The notes under the pieces were generated by a model. That model saw only the letters and a program-made list of their open reading frames with translations, did not search any database and was not told the DNA's origin. Shown here piece after piece: positions 1-6,023 of a DNA stretch of 9,927 bases. The translations under genes were made by a program, and so were the position numbers. This DNA is from an uncultured Eubacteriales bacterium (GTDB taxonomy: Bacteria > Bacillota > Clostridia > Oscillospirales > Oscillospiraceae), in NCBI GenBank assembly GCA_900547315.1, contig URGI01000064.1, positions 1 to 9,927 of the forward strand, written 5' to 3'. Every line of letters begins with the position of its first letter. The first letter of the stretch is position 1.

Positions 1-35
1 AACTTTTCGTAGTACGGTTTATATTCCAGCTTCAT
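1..35 (-). CDS. 5' end of an unidentified leftward gene (partial)
   Basis: An ATG on the minus strand (complement of 33-35) opens a frame reading MKLEYKPYYEK before the window ends. It has a convincing ribosome binding site: the complement of 44-52 reads AGGAAGGGG, 8 bases before the ATG. Eleven residues are too few to assign a family. The gene is divergent from the lipoprotein gene at 184, and the two share the 36-183 control region. The strong ribosome binding site is the main reason to believe this is a real start. Confidence 0.6.
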   Translation of the reverse strand, partial: MKLEYKPYYEK

Positions 36-71
36 CGGCAAGTCCCCTTCCTGAGAATATTTTAGGGGCTT

Positions 72-98
72 TTGACATAATATAAACCTTGTTAAAAT
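72..98 (+). promoter_or_regulatory. Weak candidate promoter
   Basis: A perfect TTGACA at 72-77 is followed by TAAAAT at 93-98 with a 15-base spacer, which is shorter than the usual 17. It lies upstream of the much better promoter at 111-139 and could be a secondary or overlapping site. Its role is uncertain. Confidence 0.25.
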
Positions 99-124
99 AG
101 CGTAATGCTATTGACACAAGTCAA
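96..124. promoter_or_regulatory. Two adjacent inverted repeats, possible operator
   Basis: AATAGC at 96-101 is mirrored by GCTATT at 107-112 around a 5-base centre. TTGAC at 111-115 is mirrored by GTCAA at 120-124 around a 4-base centre. The second repeat contains most of the -35 box of the promoter at 111-139. Such placement in a divergent intergenic region suits a regulator binding site, but the arms are short and chance cannot be excluded. Confidence 0.35.
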
Positions 125-139
125 AATGCGTGTTTTAAT
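111..139 (+). promoter_or_regulatory. Sigma-A type promoter of the lipoprotein gene
   Basis: TTGACA at 111-116 (6 of 6 consensus bases), a 17-base spacer and TTTAAT at 134-139 (5 of 6) form a strong housekeeping promoter. The expected transcription start is near 146, giving a leader of about 38 bases. The lipoprotein ribosome binding site GGAGG follows at 170-174. Confidence 0.75.
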
Positions 140-183
140 AATGGCGTAAGTATTTTACTGCGAAAATTTGGAGGTAGAGAGAA

Positions 184-1110
184 ATGAAAAAAGCCATATG
201 TGCGATTCTGGCCGCCGCGACGCTTTTTCTTTGTGCTTGCGGTGGAGCTGCTGCGCCGGAGCAAACTCCCGCCGTGACCCCTGCGCCGACCGCCGCACCG
301 ACTCCGAAGCCCACACCCAAGCCTACGCCAAGCCCGACACCGACTCCCAAACCCGATAGAAACGGATTTGACGAGGCGAGTAATACCGAGTTAAGCTTTG
401 GTGGACTTACATTTCAAATTCCGTCATACTATGATGAGCAAAAATTTGATGATGATGGCAACGGTGTGATTGGCGTGGAAGAATCAGGTGAGATTGTAGG
501 CGGTATCGTTTTTATGGATGTAGATATTGATGCAAGTCCATCAAATGATGAGTTTAAAAGTGCTAAAGATGAATTAGTTAATAAGGTGGCAGAAGTAGTG
601 AGTGCTAAAGCCGGAACGCCTGAGGAAACAACTCTGTGCGGATATACGGCAGTGAAGGCTGGGCTTTATTCAGACGAGCTGATTGGATGTACGATATTAT
701 ATATAGTTCCTGATAGTAAGTCCATTTCAGCCGTTTTGGCTGCATATACTCCGGATACAGAATACGATTACATGCCAGATTTTGAGCGGATTCTAGAGTC
801 GGCAAAAATTAATGACGCGGTGGAAGAAACCTCGGCGGACGGGGTGACGCCGGAGTTCAAGGCCAAAATGGACAGCCTTGAAGCATTTTTCGACGAATAC
901 GTTGATTTTATGAATACATACTTAAACGCGGCAAGCTCCGGAGACGTGATGAGCATGATGTCAAAGTACATGAACTTCCTGAACAAGTATACAGATGCGA
1001 TGAGTGATCTTGAAGATATAGACGAAGTCAATCTGTCAGCCGCGGACTACGCCTATTATGTAGAGGTATACGGCCGTATCATGCAGAAGCTGCTGAAGGT
1101 AGTAGGATAA
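184..1110 (+). CDS. Secreted lipoprotein with Pro/Thr linker and DUF6591-like C-terminal domain
   Basis: This encodes a 308-residue surface lipoprotein of unknown function. Residues 1-18 form a type II signal peptide with lipobox LCAC, so Cys19 should be lipidated, followed by Gly-Gly. Residues 24-57 are a Pro/Thr/Ala/Lys-rich linker that would hold the protein off the membrane. Residues 65-205 are a globular segment (starting LSFGGLTFQIPSYY) resembling lipoprotein sensor-type domains; I cannot name its family. Residues 220-308 (VTPEFKAKMDSLEAFFDEY onward) are helical and acidic and match my memory of DUF6591 domains of clostridial lipoproteins. The start is fixed by GGAGG 9 bases upstream and by the signal peptide. 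The gene has its own promoter and terminator. The central segment is much poorer in GC (about 41% over 421-780 by hand count) than neighbouring genes. Confidence 0.85.
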   Translation: MKKAICAILAAATLFLCACGGAAAPEQTPAVTPAPTAAPTPKPTPKPTPSPTPTPKPDRNGFDEASNTELSFGGLTFQIPSYYDEQKFDDDGNGVIGVEESGEIVGGIVFMDVDIDASPSNDEFKSAKDELVNKVAEVVSAKAGTPEETTLCGYTAVKAGLYSDELIGCTILYIVPDSKSISAVLAAYTPDTEYDYMPDFERILESAKINDAVEETSADGVTPEFKAKMDSLEAFFDEYVDFMNTYLNAASSGDVMSMMSKYMNFLNKYTDAMSDLEDIDEVNLSAADYAYYVEVYGRIMQKLLKVVG

Positions 1111-1120
1111 AGCAAATAAA

Positions 1121-1159
1121 ATGAAAAATCCTCCTGATAAAATCAGGAGGATTTTTCAT
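1121..1159. terminator. Perfect bidirectional terminator between convergent genes
   Basis: An 18-base arm (1121-1138) pairs perfectly with 1142-1159 around an AAA loop. The GC-rich core TCCTCCTGAT is flanked by A5 and T5 tracts, so it can stop transcription from both sides. It serves the lipoprotein gene (ends 1110) and the leftward exonuclease gene, whose TGA stop (complement of 1159-1161) overlaps the last base of the stem. Confidence 0.92.
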
Positions 1160-2148
1160 CAGCCCTTACCGGCGGGGCGGTTCTTGCGGGCGGTGTGGCC
1201 GCGGCCGCGTCTGCGCGCCTGTGCGGCCTTGGTTTTATAGAAGTCTATCATTTCGGCGTCGGCCTCGTATACGAGCTTGCCGACAGACCATGTGTTCTCG
1301 TCACTGTTCTTCTTGAAGCGGACGCGGGCGAGATATGTGCCGTGCTCGTCGCAGGGGAAGATGTTCATATATCTCTGGTCGCCCTGATTGACCCACTTGC
1401 TGCCGACAAGTTCATTGCCGCAGACGGGGCACAGGAGCTTGCCGATGTGCTCATCCGAGAGTGCGACGGCCTTGCTCTCAAACCCGTCATAGCTCTCGTG
1501 TACGATTGCGTCCGGCCCGGCGTTCTCGACGGGGGGCTTGTAGTTCGGCATACGCGAGGCGAGGATGCGCGCCGCGTCCGGATACATGCGCAGCCCTTCG
1601 GGCATGTCGAGCTTCGAGCTGACAAGTGCGGTGTTATAAGCGTCGCCGAGTGCGTCATGCGCTACGCGGGTTTGCTCGATGCCGAAATGCTCCATCGCGC
1701 TGGAGAGGGATTTCTGATTTTTGTCCCCGCCAGTCTGGAGATTATATATGAGCTGGAGGTTTATCCAGCCGGATATCCAATCCCAGTCGAGGTCGTGGAT
1801 GATGATGTTTTGCTCCATGATGCCCTGATCGTCGCAGCCCCATGTGATAAAGGTCACGTCGTCACCGCACCACTCGCGGAACTTCTCCATCGCCTCAGGG
1901 AAAGAGTACCCGTGCGAAAGCCGCTCCTTGTCGAAGCCGGTTATCTTCTTTACCTTGTAGTGCATACGCTTGAAGTATATGGGCTTGACGTCGATCGTGA
2001 ATTCCTCGCCGACGGACAGATCATCGTTCAGCTTCACGGCGCCGATCTCGATTATTTCGCCGCGCAGGTGTATAGGCAGCTTGTTAAATACGGAGGACTT
2101 GGAGCTCATTGCCTGATTCCACTCCAGATCCACCACTACATAATTCAT
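1159..2148 (-). CDS. DEDDh-type 3'-5' exonuclease with C-terminal Cys/His segment and basic tail
   Basis: This is a 329-residue exonuclease of the DnaQ/KapD-like superfamily, expected to remove nucleotides from 3' ends of RNA or DNA using two metal ions. The catalytic set is visible: D7 and E9 in VVVDLEWN (ExoI), D107 in TWGCDDQG (ExoII), and H164 with D169 in AHDALGD (ExoIII, the DEDDh pattern). The nuclease domain spans about residues 1-185. A further segment has CPVC (C240, C243) and PCDEH (C266, H269), a possible zinc site, and the last 22 residues are strongly basic (ARRRGRG), suggesting nucleic-acid binding. The ATG at 2148 is chosen because AAAGGA lies 9 bases before it and the -10 box lies between it and the in-frame ATG at 2211, which would therefore not be transcribed. 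Substrate is unknown; a role in RNA trimming is inference. Confidence 0.88.
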   Translation of the reverse strand: MNYVVVDLEWNQAMSSKSSVFNKLPIHLRGEIIEIGAVKLNDDLSVGEEFTIDVKPIYFKRMHYKVKKITGFDKERLSHGYSFPEAMEKFREWCGDDVTFITWGCDDQGIMEQNIIIHDLDWDWISGWINLQLIYNLQTGGDKNQKSLSSAMEHFGIEQTRVAHDALGDAYNTALVSSKLDMPEGLRMYPDAARILASRMPNYKPPVENAGPDAIVHESYDGFESKAVALSDEHIGKLLCPVCGNELVGSKWVNQGDQRYMNIFPCDEHGTYLARVRFKKNSDENTWSVGKLVYEADAEMIDFYKTKAAQARRRGRGHTARKNRPAGKG

Positions 2149-2182
2149 AACAACAATTCCTTTGCATAATTCTAACTGAATC

Positions 2183-2191
2183 ATTATAACA
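2183..2191 (-). promoter_or_regulatory. Extended -10 promoter of the exonuclease gene
   Basis: On the minus strand TGTTATAAT (complement of 2183-2191) is a perfect TATAAT with an upstream TG, an extended -10 element. No good -35 box is found 16-18 bases upstream, which extended -10 promoters can do without. Transcription would start near 2176, leaving a leader of about 28 bases before the ATG at 2148. Confidence 0.65.
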
Positions 2192-2252
2192 CACAATTCC
2201 GGTATATGCACTATCTTTTTTGATATTTTTCCTATGCAGCCGAGAGTAAATG

Positions 2253-2261
2253 TGGTATAAT
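2253..2261 (+). promoter_or_regulatory. Extended -10 promoter of murF
   Basis: TGGTATAAT at 2253-2261 is a perfect TATAAT with an extended -10 TG. The -35 position (2233-2238, TATGCA) matches the consensus poorly. The start would be near 2268, giving a leader of about 37 bases. The same TGGTATAAT recurs upstream of the MgtC genes at 4424-4432. Confidence 0.65.
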
Positions 2262-2304
2262 CACCGCGTTGCAGAGTAGATCGTCTTATATTCGGAGGAT
2301 TGCT

Positions 2305-3657
2305 ATGAAAAATATGACCGTACTTCGCGCGGCGCAGTGCTGCGGCGGAAAGCTGTGCGGAGAAAATATAAATGAATATGCGGAGCTGGGCAGCGTCGTT
2401 ATCGACAGCCGCTGCGTTCAGACCGGAGATTTATTCGTGGCCTACAAGGGCGAGCGCGTAGACGGGCACGATTATATAAGCACGGCGCTCGACAAGGGCG
2501 CGGCCTGCTGTCTTGCCGAGCGTGTGCCCGACGGCGAGAAACGCGCGGTCATAGTGGTTCCCGACGTGCAGGAGGCGCTGGAGAAGATATGCGCCGAGTA
2601 CCGCGCCTCGCTCGATATTCCGGTGATCGGCATTACCGGCAGCGTCGGCAAGACCTCGGCGAAGGAAATGATATCAGCGGTGCTGTCGCAGCGCTGGTCG
2701 GTGCTGAAAACGGACAAAAACCTCAATAACCAGATCGGCGTACCGATGACGCTCTCGCGCATCACACCTGAGAACGACGTCGCCGTTGTGGAGATGGGGA
2801 TATCCGGCTTCGGCGAGATGAGCAGGCTTGCGGCGATGGCGCGGCCGACGATGGCGGTGTATACCGTGATCGGCCACGCGCATCTGGAGTTCCTGCATGA
2901 TCTGGACGGCGTGATGCGCGCCAAGGGCGAGATGCTCGATTATATGGCGGACGACGCACCTGTCATCGTGAACGGCGACGACGAGAAGCTGCGCGCGCTG
3001 AACTGTTGCCAGAATAAAACAACCTTCGGCCTCGGCGAGGACTGCGACGTTCGCGCGGAGAATATCCGCTGTGTCTCCGCGGCGCACACCGAGTGCGACA
3101 TCGTGTGCGGCGAGCGGCGCGTTCACGCGGTCATTCCCGCGTTCGGGCAGCACATGGTTTATGCGGCGCTGGAGGGCGCTGCGGTTGGATTCCTGCTGGG
3201 ACTGACCGATGACGAGATCGCGGCAGGGATCGCGGCGTATGAGACGGTCGGCCGCCGCGCCGCGGTGAGCGACACGGGCTTTGTCACGCTGATCGACGAC
3301 TGCTATAACGCGAACCCCGACTCGATGAAGAGCGGCATTGACTCCCTCCTGCGCCTGAACGGAAGGCATGTGTGCATTCTGGGCGATATGCTGGAGCTTG
3401 GCGAGCATGAGCGCGAAATGCATTATGAGACCGGCAGATACGCGGCGGAAAACGGCGTTGAGCTTGTCCTGTGCTCTGGGCGTCTCGCAGAGGACATCGC
3501 GAAGGGTGCCGGAGCGCGCGGCGTACATTTCGACACGCGCGAGGAGCTGATCTCGGCTCTGCCCGCATATATCCGGCGCGGCGACGCAGTGCTCGTCAAG
3601 GCGTCCAACAGCATGCGCTTCGGAGAGATTTCAGAGGAAATAAAGAAAATGAGGTAA
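2305..3657 (+). CDS. murF: UDP-N-acetylmuramoyl-tripeptide--D-alanyl-D-alanine ligase
   Basis: This cytoplasmic Mur ligase adds D-Ala-D-Ala to UDP-MurNAc-tripeptide using ATP, the last cytoplasmic step of peptidoglycan peptide synthesis. The product is 450 residues, a normal length. The N-terminal domain has the conserved DSR (34-36) that contacts the UDP-sugar substrate. The central ATPase domain has P-loop GITGSVGKTS (109-118), the LNNQIGVP motif (140-147), EMGISGFGEM (163-172), and an AKGE motif (206-209) whose Lys is the usual carbamylated residue. The C-terminal domain contains DDCYNANPDSM, typical of MurF. The ATG at 2305 has GGAGG 6 bases upstream; an in-frame ATG at 2269 lacks such a site and would start essentially at the first transcribed bases. 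Here murF lies outside a division/cell-wall cluster and is followed 3 bases later by a HAD phosphatase. Confidence 0.95.
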   Translation: MKNMTVLRAAQCCGGKLCGENINEYAELGSVVIDSRCVQTGDLFVAYKGERVDGHDYISTALDKGAACCLAERVPDGEKRAVIVVPDVQEALEKICAEYRASLDIPVIGITGSVGKTSAKEMISAVLSQRWSVLKTDKNLNNQIGVPMTLSRITPENDVAVVEMGISGFGEMSRLAAMARPTMAVYTVIGHAHLEFLHDLDGVMRAKGEMLDYMADDAPVIVNGDDEKLRALNCCQNKTTFGLGEDCDVRAENIRCVSAAHTECDIVCGERRVHAVIPAFGQHMVYAALEGAAVGFLLGLTDDEIAAGIAAYETVGRRAAVSDTGFVTLIDDCYNANPDSMKSGIDSLLRLNGRHVCILGDMLELGEHEREMHYETGRYAAENGVELVLCSGRLAEDIAKGAGARGVHFDTREELISALPAYIRRGDAVLVKASNSMRFGEISEEIKKMR

Positions 3658-3660
3658 CAC

Positions 3661-4365
3661 ATGCGGATAAAAAACGTACTTCTCGATCTGGATAATACGA
3701 TCCTTGACTTTGACACCGCCGAGCGCGCCGCGATAACCAAGACTCTGCGTACGCTTGGCATCGAGCCGACCGACGCGATAGCGAAGCGTTATTCGGAGAT
3801 AAACCTGATGTTCTGGGAAAAGCTTGAGCGCGGAGAGATAAACCGCCGCCAGACGCTGGTCGGCCGCTTTGCGGCGCTGTTTGAGGAACTGGGCGTATCC
3901 GTGAAAGCGGAGCTTGCCGAGGACACGTATGAAAATTTCCTCTGCATCGGCCATTACTTCGTGCCGGGTGCGGAACAGCTGCTTGAGACGCTGCACGGAA
4001 AATACCACCTGTACATATGCTCCAACGGCAGCAAGAAGGTGCAGGACAGCCGCATCGCAAGCTCTGGCATCGCAAAGTGTTTTGACGGGATATTCATATC
4101 CGAGGAGCTGGGGCTGAATAAGCCGGACAAGCGCTACTTTGAAGCATGCTTTGCGCAGATACCGGATTTCAAGAGGGAGAGCAGCATAATGGTAGGGGAC
4201 AGCCTTACCTCCGATATCAAGGGCGCGCACAACGCGGGGCTCAGGAGCGTGTGGTTCAATCCCGCGCACAAGGCGATGACCGGAGATGCCGCGCCCGATT
4301 TTGAGATAGATGCACTTGAAAAACTCCCCATTTTGCTGGCAGAATTATCGGAAGTTAGTGAATAA
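3661..4365 (+). CDS. HAD-superfamily phosphatase, YjjG/YfnB type
   Basis: This 234-residue haloacid-dehalogenase hydrolase resembles the YjjG family of noncanonical pyrimidine (nucleoside monophosphate) 5'-nucleotidases. All four HAD motifs are present: DLDNT with nucleophile D9 and general acid D11, S121 in CSNGS (motif II), K154 in LGLNKPDKRYF (motif III), and GDSLTSD with D180 and D185 (motif IV). The helical cap lies between motifs I and II (about 16-95), as in subfamily I HADs. It starts 3 bases after the murF stop, with ribosome binding site GAGGT (3651-3655) inside the end of murF, so the two are probably co-transcribed and translationally coupled. Substrate is inferred from family resemblance; nucleotide house-cleaning is the likely role, and a direct link with peptidoglycan synthesis is not shown. 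Confidence 0.87.
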   Translation: MRIKNVLLDLDNTILDFDTAERAAITKTLRTLGIEPTDAIAKRYSEINLMFWEKLERGEINRRQTLVGRFAALFEELGVSVKAELAEDTYENFLCIGHYFVPGAEQLLETLHGKYHLYICSNGSKKVQDSRIASSGIAKCFDGIFISEELGLNKPDKRYFEACFAQIPDFKRESSIMVGDSLTSDIKGAHNAGLRSVWFNPAHKAMTGDAAPDFEIDALEKLPILLAELSEVSE

Positions 4366-4404
4366 TGCTAATTCAGGTCGTTAATTTTTGTTAAGATTTG
4401 TGGA

Positions 4405-4432
4405 TTGCATTTAAAGTTATAAATGGTATAAT
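4405..4432 (+). promoter_or_regulatory. Promoter of the mgtC-like operon
   Basis: TGGTATAAT at 4424-4432 is a perfect extended -10. A partial -35, TTGCAT (4405-4410), lies 16 bases upstream of TATAAT. The predicted start is near 4439, only about 8 bases before the leader hairpin at 4447-4472. Confidence 0.65.
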
Positions 4433-4446
4433 GAGCACTCACTAAC

Positions 4447-4472
4447 GAGCGCTGAAAGGCATTTCGGCGCTC
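4447..4472 (+). promoter_or_regulatory. Leader hairpin upstream of mgtC-like gene 1
   Basis: GAGCGCTGAAA (4447-4457) pairs with TTTCGGCGCTC (4462-4472) around a GGCA loop: 11 base pairs, one a G-U wobble. It is followed by CCAAAATTTT, too short a T run for a strong terminator. It would sit at the very 5' end of the mgtC message and also downstream of the HAD gene. It may be a weak terminator for murF-HAD, an RNA-stabilising structure, or a regulatory leader. Confidence 0.5.
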
Positions 4473-4501
4473 CAAAATTTTCATGGAAGGCGACAGAAGC
4501 A

Positions 4502-5227
4502 TTGGAAAACTGGTTGGATTATTTGAGACAGCTTAATATAGTGTCCATGATGCTGCGCATAATTCTCGCGCTGCTGATGGGCGGTCTTATCGGCATGGAG
4601 CGCGAGCGGAAACGCCGCCCCGCCGGATTCAGGACGTATATGCTCGTCGCGCTCGGCGCGGCGCTGACGGTCATACTCAGCCAGTATCTGGACTATATGA
4701 TCAATAACCCCTGGGCGGAGATCAATGCGTCCATCGGCGTGAAAACGGACGCCTCGCGTTTCGGCGCGCAGGTCATAAACGGCGTCGGCTTCCTCGGCGC
4801 GGGTACGATAATCGTCACCGGACGGCAGGAGGTCAAGGGGCTGACTACCGCCGCGGGTCTCTGGGCTTCGGCCTGCATGGGACTTGCCATCGGCGCGGGA
4901 TTTTATGAGTGCATGATAGTCGGATTCATACTGATCTTCCTGTGCATGCGTATATTGCCGCTCATCGAGAACGCGGTCATGGCTAAGGCGCGCAACATGA
5001 ACATCTATGTAGAGATGGACAGCGTGGAAAATGTCGGCGCGATAGTCAGTCTCATCAAGTCCGAGAATATCACGCTCTATGACTTGGAGATAGACAAGGA
5101 GCAGCACGAGCATCTCACGCAGATCAACGCCGTGTTCAGCCTGCATCTGCCGCATAAAGAGGATCACACCGAGGTACTGGCCAGACTCTCAACGCTGGAC
5201 GGTATCATCACGATAGAAGAAGTCTGA
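4502..5227 (+). CDS. MgtC/SapB-family inner-membrane protein, copy 1
   Basis: This 241-residue integral membrane protein belongs to the MgtC/SapB family, whose members act in Mg2+-limitation, acid or envelope-stress homeostasis, often by modulating ATP synthase or other membrane proteins. Hydrophobic helices cover roughly 13-35, 44-68, 88-108 and 116-155. Family signatures are GLIGMERERKRRPAGFRT (28-45), the glycine-rich GVGFLGAGTI (94-103), and KGLTTAAGLW (112-121). Residues 165-241 form a soluble alpha/beta C-terminal domain of the ACT-like type. The start is a TTG at 4502: it aligns residue for residue with the ATG of the second copy through the first 48 residues, and no ATG or GTG lies in frame upstream. 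GGAAGG (4485-4490) is 11 bases away, a long spacing, so initiation may be weak. It has an 11-residue longer loop before the third helix than copy 2. Confidence 0.88.
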   Translation: MENWLDYLRQLNIVSMMLRIILALLMGGLIGMERERKRRPAGFRTYMLVALGAALTVILSQYLDYMINNPWAEINASIGVKTDASRFGAQVINGVGFLGAGTIIVTGRQEVKGLTTAAGLWASACMGLAIGAGFYECMIVGFILIFLCMRILPLIENAVMAKARNMNIYVEMDSVENVGAIVSLIKSENITLYDLEIDKEQHEHLTQINAVFSLHLPHKEDHTEVLARLSTLDGIITIEEV

Positions 5228-5234
5228 AAGGAGG
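5227..5234 (+). promoter_or_regulatory. Very strong ribosome binding site of mgtC-like gene 2
   Basis: AAAGGAGG, a full complement to the 16S rRNA 3' end, overlaps the last base of the copy 1 stop codon and lies 9 bases before the ATG at 5244. It contrasts with the TTG start and distant ribosome binding site of copy 1. Confidence 0.85.
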
Positions 5235-5243
5235 GACGCTGAA

Positions 5244-5939
5244 ATGTTGAGCTGCTTTGATTTTATCCGCGATATGGACTTTCTCGCGGTGATGTGCAGA
5301 CTGCTGCTGGCCATGCTGTGCGGCGGCGTGATCGGCATCGAGCGCGAATACAAGCGCCGTCCCGCTGGATTCAGAACGCATATCCTCATATGCCTTGGCG
5401 CCTCAATGACGACGCTGACCAGCCAGTATCTGTTCCTGACCATGCACATGTTCACCGACGTCGGGCGTCTCGGCGCGCAGGTCATAGCCGGTATCGGCTT
5501 CATAGGTGCGGGCACGATAATCGTCACCAAGCGCAAGCGCGTCAAGGGTCTTACCACCGCGGCGGGACTCTGGACCTCGGCAATAATCGGTCTTGTCTGC
5601 GGCGCGGGATATGTCGAGTGTGCCATATTTGCAACGGTCATGGTGCTTGTGGCGGAGCTGCTGCTCGTTAAAGTGGAGTACCGCTTCGTCTATAAGGTAA
5701 ACGACGTGAACCTCTATATCGAGTACGCGGACGCGGTCTGCATAGAGTCGATCATACGCATCGCCAAGGAGAATCACATCACGATGAACGGACTGGAGAT
5801 CACCCGTGTCGCAGGAGAAGGGGACTCGCATTATTACTGCGCGGTGCTCACCCTGCAGGCCAGCCGCAAACAGCTTGACGAGAAGATCGTCAAGTCCATA
5901 AGCAATCTGGAAGATGTCATCAATATAGAAGAGCTGTAA
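5244..5939 (+). CDS. MgtC/SapB-family inner-membrane protein, copy 2
   Basis: This is a 231-residue paralogue of the preceding gene, 16 bases downstream and certainly in the same operon. It has the same layout: N-terminal transmembrane helices with GGVIGIEREYKRRPAGFRT (27-45), IGFIGAGTII (84-93) and KGLTTAAGLW (101-110), then a C-terminal ACT-like domain (about 155-231). Conservation with copy 1 is high in the membrane core and low in the soluble domain, which suggests the two sense or bind different things, or that they pair as a heteromer. A perfect ribosome binding site suggests it is made in higher amounts than copy 1. No Mg2+-sensing M-box riboswitch is seen upstream, so a link to magnesium is family knowledge only. 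Confidence 0.88.
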   Translation: MLSCFDFIRDMDFLAVMCRLLLAMLCGGVIGIEREYKRRPAGFRTHILICLGASMTTLTSQYLFLTMHMFTDVGRLGAQVIAGIGFIGAGTIIVTKRKRVKGLTTAAGLWTSAIIGLVCGAGYVECAIFATVMVLVAELLLVKVEYRFVYKVNDVNLYIEYADAVCIESIIRIAKENHITMNGLEITRVAGEGDSHYYCAVLTLQASRKQLDEKIVKSISNLEDVINIEEL

Positions 5940-5948
5940 AAAAACGAT

Positions 5949-5981
5949 ACGCGCACCTCGTGTTTGACATGAGGCGCGCGT
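5949..5981 (+). terminator. Imperfect terminator-like hairpin after the mgtC-like operon
   Basis: Bases 5949-5962 pair with 5968-5981 around a TTTGA loop: 14 positions with one A-C mismatch and one G-U wobble. A broken T-rich stretch (TTGATTTAT) follows. It begins 10 bases after the copy 2 stop codon. Its loop and right arm hold the -35 box of the next promoter, so it may not be a very efficient stop. Confidence 0.55.
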
Positions 5982-5992
5982 TGATTTATAAT
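5964..5992 (+). promoter_or_regulatory. Full-consensus sigma-A promoter of the glycosidase gene
   Basis: TTGACA (5964-5969), exactly 17 bases, then TATAAT (5987-5992): a perfect match to the housekeeping consensus. The expected start is near 5999, leaving a leader of about 25 bases that includes ribosome binding site AGAGGA (6012-6017). This predicts strong constitutive expression of the downstream pair unless it is repressed. Confidence 0.88.
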
Positions 5993-6023
5993 AAAATATA
6001 TTATACATAAAAGAGGAATCTTT

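Noticed and set aside
270..355. Short repeats in the lipoprotein gene as a possible CRISPR or tandem repeat element
   Set aside because: They are degenerate codons for a Pro/Thr/Lys linker, in frame with the lipoprotein. There are no spacers and no exact repeat unit.
1195..2169. A 324-codon open frame on the plus strand opposite the exonuclease
   Set aside because: The minus-strand frame has the complete DEDDh motif set, a ribosome binding site and a promoter. The plus frame has none of these.
2149..2211. Upstream in-frame ATG at 2211 for the exonuclease
   Set aside because: The perfect extended -10 at 2183-2191 lies downstream of it, so it would not be transcribed from that promoter. The ATG at 2148 has a proper ribosome binding site and fits the family N-terminus.
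2233..2238. TATGCA as a -35 box for murF
   Set aside because: It matches only 3 of 6 consensus bases; the extended -10 alone explains the promoter better.
2674..3528. A 284-codon minus-strand frame inside murF, and similar ones at 3631-4269, 4481-5167, 5403-6008 and 6030-7010
   Set aside because: All are complementary shadows of well-supported plus-strand genes, with Arg/His-rich or otherwise implausible translations and no start signals.
4366..4501. M-box magnesium riboswitch before the mgtC-like genes
   Set aside because: The transcribed leader is only about 60 bases with one simple hairpin, far shorter than an M-box, and no conserved riboswitch core is visible.
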